Of a stretch of 64,000 nucleotides of DNA, positions 20,631 through 30,654 are shown one piece after another. The stretch spans positions 2,232,001 to 2,296,000 of the forward strand of contig CM069871.1 of assembly GCA_036172665.1 (NCBI GenBank), in the 5' to 3' direction. Below the pieces are notes generated by a model, which saw nothing but the letters and a program-made list of their open reading frames with translations, was not told the DNA's origin and did no database searches. Position numbers and translations under genes: made by a program. The DNA is from Prosopocoilus inquinatus (lineage: Eukaryota; Arthropoda; Insecta; Coleoptera; Lucanidae). Position 1 is the stretch's first letter, and every line of letters starts with the position of its first letter.

Positions 20631-22467
20631 TTAACAAAGTCGTAAACTAGGTTTGTTGGGAAGACAAGAAAGTACATTTCAAGTCGTTTTTTTTCATTCT
20701 TCCGAAGAGGGTTGATATTCGGTAGGCAAAATGTACTTGGAGTTTCTTTTAACGAGCTATCTTACAGCAACCTCTCTCTTTAGGTGCAAATAGGCATACT
20801 TGCCCAGGCTACATTTCGAATTAATTTATACGGCAGGTTGAATTTCCAAGTGCTATGCGTGAGGCGCTGCGAAAAAGCACTCAAATCTCGACTTGGACCT
20901 CGTCGAGCATCATCAAGACGCTCCTTGTAAAACCCCCAAACCGGAAGCGCCTCTCGCATGAATGACATTTCAAATCGGATACGCAGTCATAACACGCAAC
21001 GGTACAAAAGGGCTGCCGCGGGGTTTGGGGGGGATTGAAGGGGGGTGGGGTGGCGGGCTTTGAGTTACTCCTGTTTGAAAAGCAATTTGTTATTCTTGTG
21101 TACGCGTCGTAGATCTTGTATGGGGGCGCGCGCGAGGAATGTTGCAGCAAAACGACGCGATTTGACTCGTTTCTCACGGACTCATAATAACTCACGAGCG
21201 GAGAGAGCATTTTTCCCTTGCAGACGGTGCCTCGGCAGACAACAAATCATCGCGCCGGGCATCATCAGCGAAACCTGCCGCCGCCGCCGCAGTTTCGTAC
21301 TACTTGAGATTTAACAAACATTTTTATTAGGGGGCGGCGCGGCGCGGCGGCGGAGCAAAATAAAAAAAAAAAAAAGCCGCGAGCCGCACGAGCTTCACTT
21401 GCCAACGGATTTTATTTTTGCTTCGAGTTTTTTTTTTTCTCTTCTGTTTTTTTCCCTCCCCTCTCTTTTCTTTTTTTAATTGCAGCAGCGCCGGATGGAA
21501 TTTTTAATGTTTTAAAAATTTATTGCGTCGTGTAAGCGGGAATTTTAATAACGGGGGCCACACCGTTGCTGCTGTTTTTTATTAAAGCTTTAATAATTTT
21601 AGACGAAATTGTCTGTGTGTGTTTTTTTTTTGTGCATTCAAGTAATTGTTCACTTGGGGGACTTTTTTGTAGACGTTGTAGAACTTTCTGCTCCGTTACG
21701 CTTACTTGGTTGAATAAATACCTGCTGCTGCGAGTTTTAAATATCGTTCCTAAGGTCCCAACAGCGTGCGAATGTATTCTTTAACACCTCTCTCACTCGT
21801 GCGTTCAGCATAGGGAATAGACAATAATACAACACAATTTTCGATAACGCCTCCATTGAACGAATTCGCACAAACACTTAAAGCCTCTCAGCAGAGACTC
21901 GACTCAAAATATCAAACTGAGTTAAATAGATTTTAATTTGTGCTACCTACCTGTACAGGTGTCAACAAGTGATCGCCGTGACAGACGTTTCGGCGTCGCC
22001 GGCCAGCCCCAATGGGATAGGGTGGGTTTATACTAAATCTTTACTAATGAACAACAACAAAGGAAGAGGCGCCACTTAATTTCTTTTTGGCTATGGGGAA
22101 CCGCGGGAAAAAATTAAGAAAAACGCGACTCATCCAGGATACTAGTAATATTTGGTTTTATTTAAAAACCAGTGAAACAATCCAACAAAGTAATTAGACA
22201 CAAGTAACCAACCAATCATAAAAAAAAGAGAGCGCAAATGCGTCCTGTACGTATCAAACACAACAAAAAAAATAAACACGATATTCTAATGTAATTAAGT
22301 TTACCACAAACGCTACGGCGACAATAAAATTAACATTATATGACACAAGTATTGACTCTATTTTAAAGCGATACAGAATGTAACTAGAGCGTTACGCAAA
22401 AAAAGTGTCAATAAGGCGAATTAAAATTGAATGAACGTGTACCGCATGTACACACGCCTTTCCGGAA
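20631..22467. other. Unique DNA, no gene recognised
   Basis: Contains a G-rich strand (21020-21052), GC-rich GGCGGCGCGGCGCGG (about 21332-21352), poly-A (21360-21375) and a T/C-rich run (21428-21478). The overlapping 109-codon minus and 89-codon plus frames at 20881-21314 have no domain and cover the G-rich segment, so I do not call genes. Confidence 0.4.
21020..21052 (+). other. Potential G-quadruplex sequence
   Basis: Four G runs of at least four bases (GGGG, GGGGGGG, GGGGGG, GGGG) are separated by loops of 3, 6 and 1 bases on the plus strand, which fits the standard intramolecular quadruplex pattern. Function is unknown. Confidence 0.6.
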
Positions 22468-23004
22468 TCAGTATATAATTTCAAATAATAAAAGGTAAGC
22501 GAACCTTGTCCCCCCTGTGGACGTCGTAACAGCGTCGCACGGAGGCGTCAATGGACGTGTTGACCGACGGAGAAGGGCAGAGAGCTGGGGCACGTCGCCG
22601 CTCGGTATGTATCCGAGTCCGAGGACCTTTAATTCAAGTCGTCGGGAGAGGGCGCTGAGTCCAAAGACCCCGTACCTACAGCGGCGAAGCAAGCAGCTCC
22701 AAGGGAGGTAGATTAATGCCCACGGAATCGTGAAGTTACGGTAAACGGGCCGGCAACGAATACAGCGTATTCGCACAGAATAAGGGGCAGAGGTAAAGGT
22801 ACAATTAAAGGTAGAGTTAAAGGTACCACTAAAGGTACAGCTAAAGCCTGTTCGCAGAACAACCTGTGGGGTGAGGAGGGCAGGCGTAGACAATACGAAC
22901 GCATTAATTTTCTCTCGGTTCAACGAATTAATCCAGCAATACAGCTGTAGATGAATTCCCCAACACAAATTTTGGGCGTAAACACACGCAGAAAGACACA
23001 CCAA
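22468..23004 (-). other. Unassigned 178-codon open frame, doubtful
   Basis: A 178-codon frame on the minus strand in locally GC-richer DNA. Its middle repeats a Thr-Phe tetrapeptide pattern (GTFNSTFNCTF) because of a 12-bp tandem repeat, and the remainder is Leu/Arg/Pro-rich with no domain I recognise. About 160 bases upstream on the minus strand lies TATTTAAG (complement of 23163-23170), which could be a TATA-like element. A degenerate retroelement or chance frame is as likely as a gene. Confidence 0.12.
22794..22847. repeat. 12-bp tandem repeat (TAAAGGTA...), about 4.5 copies
   Basis: TAAAGGT recurs at 22794, 22806, 22818 and 22830, with a partial copy at 22842. Each is followed by five variable bases (ACAAT, AGAGT, ACCAC, ACAGC). 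Confidence 0.85.
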
Positions 23005-23551
23005 CGCGAAACGTGTTGTTAGACCGAGAGAAGCAGCGTAAAATTGAGCTCTGAAATCGCTACGCGCGGCGGGCAGAAAAGAGACGGGGTAAGAGAAAAG
23101 AAGAGGTGAAATGCAACCACCAATCGTTACAGAATCTTACGTCAATGAGGACCGATGGGCTTAAATACCAGCGTTCAATTTCTGTATAGCTTTCGTGGGA
23201 AAGAAATCGCTGATTTCACAATATGTTGCAAATATGCGTAAAACCAAAATGCTAAATAAAGAATCTATTCGACCGAAAATTAACTTTGAAAACCCAAATT
23301 TTCCTTATCCTAATTTTTACGGGAAAACTCACAGCAATGGGGAATTACTTTGAAAGCAAATCGGCGAAACGCAAAGAGTTCGCCGGGCGGTCTGCGAAAA
23401 TATTTCACGGAAAGCAATATACAGGGTGATTCGGGGTCAGGCAGAAATTGAACGGTAACACTTGATCGTTACGAATACGTAAACGCGATAAATCAGATCT
23501 GACCGTACAAGCAGACTTTTGTATCCTAAATGGCGAAACTGAACTTATAAA
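23005..23551. other. Non-coding DNA, no gene seen
   Basis: Unique sequence with no supported frame. ACAGGGTGATTCGGGGTCAGG at 23421 resembles some insect transposon ends, but its partner end is missing. Confidence 0.35.
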
Positions 23552-23695
23552 CTAAACAACGAAATTAACAACTGCTGAAAATCATGCGTCACAATGTGCC
23601 GAGATTGTTCACAACTAAACAAACAACGAAATTAACAACTACTGAAAATCATGCGTCACAATGTGCCGAGATTGTTCACAACTAAACAAACAACG
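23552..23695. repeat. 67-bp direct tandem duplication (two copies)
   Basis: AAATCATGCGTCACAATGTG and the following GCCGAGATTGTTCACAACTA occur twice, 67 bp apart (ATCATGCGTC at 23581 and 23648). The copies are almost identical, so the duplication is recent. Confidence 0.9.
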
Positions 23696-24565
23696 AAGCA
23701 AATCAAAAGTATACTTTACGAGTTAGGCTAGCTTGTGTCCTGTCGTCCGAAGAAGTCAAGTCTTGACGAGCAGAAATCGCACCACGCCAGCATAACGAGA
23801 TTATAGGTTTAGATGAATCTAATAAGTCTAACCTAAGGCGCCTTGATTATTGTTTTGAGAAGGAGAATACACGAATACAAACACAGCAAGTTCACAGACC
23901 CAACCTATTTTCACTTCCTTTTTTTTTTTTCTTATTGGACATATTTATTGTTTCGCTCGTGAAGAGAGAGCGTATAGGAAAATGTTTATCGTTTCTAATG
24001 TGCACGCGGATAAAAACCGACGACGCCTTTTTCGTCGAACGCCTGGAGAAAAAAGGAGATCGCACGACTAACAAAAAAAAAAAAGAAAAACTCGCACAAT
24101 GGGGACATATCCTGAGCTTCGTGTTACCACCCTGTCGTAGGCCCCGGGGATATTAACTTGGCTCGTACTAAAAGCCCGAAGAAACACATCCATTATGTGT
24201 ATCGTGCGCGAGCTGAATGCCCGTTTCGAGTTTCTTTCAATTTTGATCGAGCTGCTGTGTGTGCGCGTCGCATTCAATCGTGTTGTCCTTTGTCCGATTA
24301 TTTTCCTTTTTTTTATATATATATATATATATTTTGATAACTTGTCAGATCAACTTTGCAACTCGCAAGTTTCCTTTTTCTCTCTCTTTCGTTTTAGTAT
24401 ACAAAACGGCCTTCGCCTTCGAACGCTGTTTAAAGTAAACAAAAAAAAAATTGAGTCGACTTCGAATACACACAGACGAACGTTCAGAATAATATTTGGC
24501 TTTTAATAATAACATTAAAAATCAGAAAGCAGCAAAATTCTAATTCGCAAGTGATACATAGGCGG
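23696..24565. other. Non-coding DNA with a (TA)n microsatellite
   Basis: No gene was recognised. 24314-24332 is a (TA)n run. Homopolymer A and T runs flank the short open frames between 23892 and 24506, which overlap each other on both strands and show no domain. Confidence 0.4.
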
Positions 24566-25085
24566 GAAACCCTAGCTCATCGGTTGAGATGGGGTATGGG
24601 TCGTACTTCGACGGTAATTCTTAAGCTTCCAATAGGAATCGTTCGCAATCCACAATGTGTATCTCTACGTGATTGATCGCCTCGCTAACGAGATGTATCT
24701 ACTAATTCCAAAATCCCGCGGATATTTAATGAAATTAACGGCAATTTAATTAAATCAGGAAACATGTATGGCTGTGTTTTAAAAGAAATGTAAAATCTAT
24801 GCATGTTATTCGAAGATCTCGATTGACTTGATAAATTTTACACTTGCCAAGAGATGAAATTCCTAAACATCTAATTGCGAACACTTGCAACATTTCAAAA
24901 AATGAAAGTACATTAGCAGATTAATCGATCTGAACATATTATTTTCCTAACGTGGAATTGTGATCTCGATTGACTTAATACGTTTGCTAATATAAAATTC
25001 CTAAACATTTAATTCCGAACAACTGCACATCCGGAAAATGAAAGTTTGTGGCGTAATTTAATCGATATTTCAAATTGAAAGAAAA
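24566..25085. repeat. Diverged single copy related to the 0.94-kb satellite
   Basis: GAGATGGGGTATGGGTCGTA, CTTCGACGGTAATTC, ATCGCCTCGCTAACG, ATCTCGATTGACTTGATAAA and CCTAAACATCTAATT appear in the same order as their counterparts in the 30655-36622 array (GGGTGGGTCGTACTTCGATG, ATCGCCTCGCTGACG, ATCTCGATGAACTTAC, GTAAACATCTAAAGTG). Identity is much lower than within the array, so this is an old dispersed member of the family. A segment of it (AGCAGATTAATCGAT) recurs about 940 bp later, near 25855. Confidence 0.7.
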
Positions 25086-25974
25086 ATGAACAAGAAACGT
25101 CAACATTTGCTAACGGCACTCAGTTATTTACGGAAGCAGAGGTTCGTGGGCTCAAAAATAAATTATAAAATGAAAATATTTCAAGATACACAAGTGAAAA
25201 CTTTGACTAAATGGAAACATGAATTTAATTCAAAACAGGGCGCCAAAAGAAATTATAAGACTCCTCCAAAAAAACCCTAGAACAAATATCTAGTATAAGG
25301 GGCACGTTCTTCTCGTGAAATGCGGATCGCGAACACATCGGTAGCACGGTAAAAATACAAAATAACGTGGAATAACAAACTCACCTTGCTTTTAAGGGTG
25401 TAAACCAAAATTTAGGATGCCATTGGAGGGTAGATGGTTTTCAAGAAACACAAAATTTCAACCGTAAAATTCACATGCCGAAATGGCCTCTCTCAAGCAC
25501 CTCAAGCGAATCGCTCACCCAGATCCGGTCCTGCGATCAACGGATGCGCTCGAAAATTTGGCAAAACCCCGGGAAACTTCAAATGCGATGCAATCGCGAT
25601 CCAAATAAGAGCCAACAGAAAATCCAAAAGAGGAAATAATATTTAGGAAATTTAAAAGAAAAGAATATCAAATTTAAAATATTATATATTGATAAGAGAG
25701 ATTTGAATATTTGAAAAGAATACAGTTAACGGCTGAATGAATTTAGGATACCCATAACTAGATGGCGGCAAGGTACCAATTCCCTCAACAATTAATTCAA
25801 ATAAATTTCCAAATTAAGAGAATTGTCAAAACAATTATTACAAGTTCTTTAGCAGATTAATCGATCCGGACACATTATTTTTCTATAGTGGAAATATATT
25901 TCGAGTATTAAATTTGGCTCATTTTTTTTTTGTTGCGCACTTATGAAGAGCTAATGTTTATATTTGTACAAAAA
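25086..25974. other. AT-rich non-coding DNA
   Basis: No defensible gene. Short Lys-rich frames (25086-25280, 25434-25646) have no domain. The block near 25850-25900 repeats part of the preceding diverged satellite. Confidence 0.4.
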
Positions 25975-26460
25975 ATCGAAAATTTTAAACAAAAATGTAC
26001 CTAGATCAAAGTTTGAGGTTATGTCAGAACAAAAAGAGAAATTTAGGAAACTCCAATAGAACGTGTAAAAAATATATTAAAAGGAAACAAATGAAACAGA
26101 AAAAGACAAATTTTAAATAAAAATGTAGATCAAAGTTTGAGGTTATGTCAGAAAAAAAAATGCGAAACTCTAATGGAACGCGTAAAAAATATTTAAAAAA
26201 AAAAACAAATGAAACAGAAAAAAAAAATTAAATAAAAATAAGATCAAAGTTTGAGGTTATGTCAGAAAAAAAAATGCGAAACTCCGATGGAAGGTGTAAA
26301 AAAATTAAAAAAAAAAACAAATGAAACAGTAAAATAAATGTGCAGGTTATGTCATGTAAAGCCACAATATTGAAACAAAGAAAAAAATAATGACATCAAA
26401 ATGCGCAAACTTAGATAATAAAATGAGGTTAAGTCAAAACAAAAAGTAATCTAGGGAAAT
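25975..26460. repeat. ~118-bp A-rich tandem repeat, about 4 copies
   Basis: GATCAAAGTTTGAGGTTATG recurs near 26005, 26122 and 26242 (117-120 bp apart), with degraded forms near 26342 and 26422. Each is followed by A runs, a GCGAAACTCCAATGGAACG-like segment and AACAAATGAAACAG. Confidence 0.85.
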
Positions 26461-26934
26461 CCAGCTCTCCGATGTGTAAAAAATTTTAAAAAAATGAAAT
26501 AGCGATTGGAGAAAACATTAAAATAATAAAACAAAAAAGAACAAAAAATCAAATTACGAAATAACTTAGAAACAAGAAAACAAAAGATGAACGCCGATTC
26601 TTCTCCTGCAGATAATGGGTCTAAATATAATCAATGTACAAAAAAAATAATTTATAAATGAAATAGACTTAATTAATTCGGAAAAAAAATAAAAGAGAAT
26701 CGAAATACGAACGAGAAAAACAAAATCAAATAAACGCGAAAAAATAATCGTAGAAAAAACAATGGAAAAGGAAACAAAAGAGATCGTAAAACCAATGTCA
26801 AAATGGACGAGAGAAAAAAATTAATAAGAAAAAGTAATTCTCTAGATAATGAAAAAAATGCAGGAAAACAAAACACAAAAACAAAAGAATATCCGACTTT
26901 TTTCTGTGGAACATTAAGAAATTGAAAAGCTAAC
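26461..26934. other. A-rich low-complexity DNA
   Basis: Plus-strand A-rich sequence with scattered unique words (GAAACAAGAAAACAAAAGATG). It resembles the A-rich blocks at 40540-41000 and 51311-51730. The 94-codon minus frame is Phe/Leu-rich because it reads T runs. No gene. Confidence 0.6.
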
Positions 26935-28515
26935 CTTCGTTTTTCTTGGCATTTCAATTACTGATACTTATTCAAGTTTTCTGTCAATTTCAACAGAAAA
27001 AGAGAGAAAAATCGTCAATCTTTTGTTTTTCCTGGTATTTTAATTACACGATACTTATTCAAGTTTTCTGTCAATTTCAACAAAAAAAAAAAAAGAAAAA
27101 TCATTCTTTTGTTTTTCCTGGTACTTCAATTAATGATACTTATTCTTCCAGGTTTCTGTCAATTTCAACAAAAAAAAAGAAAAAATCGTCATTCTTTTGT
27201 TCTTCCTGGTACTTCAGTTACTGATACTTATTCTTCAAGCTTTCTGTCAATTTCAATAAAAAAAAAGACAAAAATCGTCATTCTTTTGTTTTTCCTGGTG
27301 TCTCAGTTACACGATACTTATTCAAGTTTTTTGTCAATTTTAACAAAAAAAAAGAAAAAACATTCTTTTGTTTTTCCTGGTACTTCAATTAATGATACTT
27401 ATTCTTCCAGATTTTTGTCAATTTCAACAAAAGAAAAAGAAAAAAATCGTCATTCTTTTGTTTTTCCTGGTGTCTCAGTTACACGATACTTATTCAAGTT
27501 TTTTGTCAATTTTAACAAAAAGAAAGAAAAAACATTCTTTTGTTTTTCCTGGTACTTCAATTAATGATACTTATTCTTCCAGATTTTTGTCAATTTCAAC
27601 AAAAAAAAAAGAAAAAAATCGTCATTCTTTTGTTCTTCCTGGTACTTCAGTTACTGATACTTATTCTTCAAGTTTTCTGTCAATTTCAATAAAAAAAAAG
27701 ACAAAAATCGTCATTCTTTTGTTTTTCCTGGTGTCTCAGTTACACGATACTTATTCAAGTTTTTTGTCAATTTTAACAAAAAAAAAGAAAAAACATTCTT
27801 TTGTTTTTCCTGGTACTTCAATTAATGATACTTATTCTTCCAGATTTTTGTCAATTTCAACAAAAAAAAAAGAAAAAAATCGTCATTCTTTTGTTCTTCC
27901 TGGTACTTCAGTTACTGATACTTATTCTTCAAGTTTTCTGTCAATTTCAATAAAAAAAAGACAAAAATCGTCATTCTTTTGTTCTTCCTGGTGTCTCAGT
28001 TACACGATACTTATTCAAGTTTTTTGTCAATTTTAACAAAAAAAAAAGAACAATCGTCATTCTTTTGTTTTTCCTAGTATTTTAATTACTGATACTTATT
28101 CTTCAAATTTTCTGTCAATTTCAATAAAAAAAAGAGAAAAATCGTCATTCTTTTGTTTTTCCTGGTATCTTAGTTACACGATACTTATTCAAGTTTTCTG
28201 TCAACTTCAACAAAAAAAAGAGAAAAATCGTCGTTCTTTTGTTTTCCAAGGTGCTTCAATTACTGATACTTATTCTTCAAGTTCTCTGTCAATTTCAACA
28301 AAAAAAAAATAGAGAAAAATCGTCATTCTTTTGTTTTTCCTGGTATTTCAGTTACAAGATACTTATTCAAGTTTTTTGTCAATTTTTACAAAAAAGAGAA
28401 CAATCGTCATTCTTTTGTTTTCCTGCTATTTTAATTACTGATACTTATTCAAGTTTTCTGTCAATTTCAACAAAGAACAAAAAAGAAGAAAAATCGTCTT
28501 TCAATTGTTTATACT
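26935..28515. repeat. ~87-bp T-rich tandem repeat, about 18 copies
   Basis: CATTCTTTTGTTTTTCCTGG followed by GATACTTATTC, TTCTGTCAATTTCAAC and an A run recurs about every 87 bp from 27019 to 28497. Alternating unit types (TTAATGATAC, TTACACGATAC, TTACTGATAC) form a larger pattern, with one 260-bp block (27280-27540) near-identical to the following blocks. The frames of up to 222 codons are a by-product: the unit lacks stops in several frames and the A-run length shifts the frame. Confidence 0.93.
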
Positions 28516-28875
28516 TTGACGAGTTCGTCCTATTTTGTCGTAATTTCTTTCACACTTCTGTTGTTCTTTTTTCTTCTTAGTCAAAATAATTAACATGAGG
28601 GCATTTTCGTTTACCTTCGTTGCTCTCTTGTTTTTTTTTTTCTAGATATCTTTCCTCTTGTCGTTCTTTGGTTTTTTTTTTTGCTAGTTCAGATAGTTCA
28701 TCAGAGAAATGTGACGGATTTCTTTTGTTTTCCGGTCATCTGAATATAGCAAAGGAGACAGAAAGTCTTTTACCACAATGGTTTTTACGCGGGTACGTAT
28801 TTCGATTGCTAAGCTGCCATCTTCAATACGTTTACATTCGCAAAAGCGTTGAAAGCGGTCGCAAACTTTTGCACA
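28516..28875. other. T-rich then unique DNA
   Basis: No gene. The T-rich composition of the preceding array continues to about 28685, followed by about 190 bp of unique sequence up to the MITE-like element. Confidence 0.45.
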
Positions 28876-28879
28876 TTAA

Positions 28880-29117
28880 TCGTCAAATCTCGAGTTGAAA
28901 ACAGCGCTTATCCGATTCTAAACCTTAACTGTTTCTAAACTTAGTCAAGCACTAAAGCACTTGTTAAAAGAGTTTGTAAATCTCGCACTTTTAACAAGTG
29001 CTCAAGGGGCAATTGTTTTTTTTTTTTTTCACCTTTGACCAACGACCTTTAGAACAGTATTACTGTATGTATGTGAATAAATAGATGTTAAGCGCACTTC
29101 AACTCGAGATTTGGCGT
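28880..29117. mobile_element. MITE-like element with TTAA ends (238 bp)
   Basis: The ends are inverted repeats: left CG(T)CAAATCTCGAGTTGAA and right, complemented, CG(C)CAAATCTCGAGTTGAA. They extend imperfectly for about 35 bp. TTAA lies directly outside both ends (28876-28879 and 29118-29121), the target of piggyBac-type elements. An inner perfect 15-bp hairpin (AGCACTTGTTAAAAG/CTTTTAACAAGTGCT) lies at about 28956-29003. There is no coding capacity. Membership of the piggyBac group is inferred from the TTAA only. Confidence 0.6.
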
Positions 29118-29121
29118 TTAA

Positions 29122-29590
29122 TATGCGAGTGTTGTTTTTGAATGACTTTAACTAGTTTTTAATGTGTTTGTGAGTGTAAGGATACTGAAGATAGCAGTTT
29201 AACTGCCGAAATACTTAAAAGGTCAATATGGTAAGAGAAATTTTTTATTTACTTTCTGAATCACTGTCTCTTTCACTATTCACAAACTCAAATATTGGCA
29301 GCAATTTACCGCACTCCGCCCAGGTGCAGATGTAACTATTTAACTGTGCTGCAAATAAAGTAATAGATTGCAATGGCAGGTCGCACATTCCCATAACTTA
29401 CCTGTGTGTATTCACAGGCTTCTAATTAGTGCAAACTTACGCTGGCGTCGCAGACTGGTTTTATAATCGTACTCAAATTATGCCCTTATGGATGAAACTC
29501 CCCGAAAACAGGGCGAAATACAACAAACAAACCAAACAAGTATTGCCTCGACAATGCCAGGGCCCGAAATGGCCGTCGTAAGCGCGAGGA
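29122..29590. other. Non-coding DNA, no gene seen
   Basis: Unique sequence, no supported frame, RNA gene or repeat. Confidence 0.35.
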
Positions 29591-29775
29591 GAAGGTACCA
29601 CGTGCGGAATCAGCCACTCGTAAATTATCATAACATTCCGGGGATAAAACTCGCATGTATGTGATTCGGAAAGGGCCAATGAATAGAAATAAATTGATGC
29701 AGCTGGCTTCATATAACAGAATATATTATATGAATGAAATTAACTAGGTTGCAAAGGCAACTGTAACAAGAACAC
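29591..29775. repeat. Diverged partial copy of the 0.94-kb satellite
   Basis: GGTACCACGTGCGGAATCAGC, AAATTATCATAACATTCCGG, GATTCGGAAAGGGCC and GGCAACTGTAAC follow the same order as GTACCACGTGCGAAATCAGC, AAATTAGCATAATATTCCGC, GATTTGGAATGGGTC and GCAACTGTAAC in the array that starts 0.9 kb to the right. It represents the half-unit not covered by the copy at 24566. Confidence 0.7.
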
Positions 29776-30654
29776 CAAAATATTACAAACTAACCTGAAT
29801 TACGGTGAATTTTCCTTGAAAGAGAGCAAAGCATTAAATTCTTTTTTGTTCGTCGATTGTGTTTTAACTGACACGTTGTAGGAGTTGCTAAAAAAAAAAA
29901 AGAAGAAGCCGAGATTAATTCCGCAAACATGACGGCCGGAAATCAGACCCAGCTGACAAAAACAGCTCGTCAGAGGGAGAGAGAGAGGAAAAAAAAATGC
30001 AAATTGCCCATATAATTCCGCAACGCTTACGAGACTAGCACTAATCCGCACGAAATCCCGCGCGCTCAATTTAACACAACCCCCTTCTTCATTTCTCTCC
30101 CCCGCTCACCGATTATTTAACAAGAGCGGTCCGAAAAATTCCTGCGGGGGGGTGGGGTGGAGGTGGAGACGACCGCCGACTCCTTCACCGCCCCCTGTTA
30201 TATATGTATAATATATCGAAGCATTTACATATTGCGGTTCCGTTATCGCCAAGTGATTGTAATTGAGAGGCTTTGTAGTCAAGTTCTGTAAGCACAAACT
30301 ACCCGCTGCTTACATGCATGGATGCACGTTCAATTTGCCCCATTGTACTACCCCGTCGACATAACGGAACTCGCCTGATTTTAATCATTGTTGTTAAACA
30401 AATTAGATGGTGATTGTGCTGTGATGTTTGACGTTTTAATCGCTTGCTTTAAACCGTGTCAGTGAAGCAGTTCGTAACAGAAAAGTCACGCTAAGGGTTG
30501 AAATTTGATACCCAATTAAAGAAATCTCGCGATTCAAGCTCTAATGATGATAATAAGTAATTCAGATAACTTATCCCTTCGGATAGTAACTCAAAAAAAA
30601 AAGAAAGACAAGCCGAAACATCTTTGACTGTTGCATCAACTATGCAAGGGGCCG
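29776..30654. other. Unique non-coding DNA
   Basis: No gene was recognised. A G-rich stretch at about 30146-30171 could form a quadruplex. The overlapping minus frames of 60-90 codons show only hydrophobic low-complexity segments. Confidence 0.4.

Noticed and set aside
23421..23441. ACAGGGTGATTCGGGG as a MITE end
   Set aside because: No inverted partner was found within the surrounding sequence.
26946..28580. Frames of up to 222 codons with repeating SFVFPGTSINDTYSS peptides
   Set aside because: They translate the ~87-bp T-rich tandem repeat. The unit lacks stops and A-run length changes shift the frame from copy to copy.
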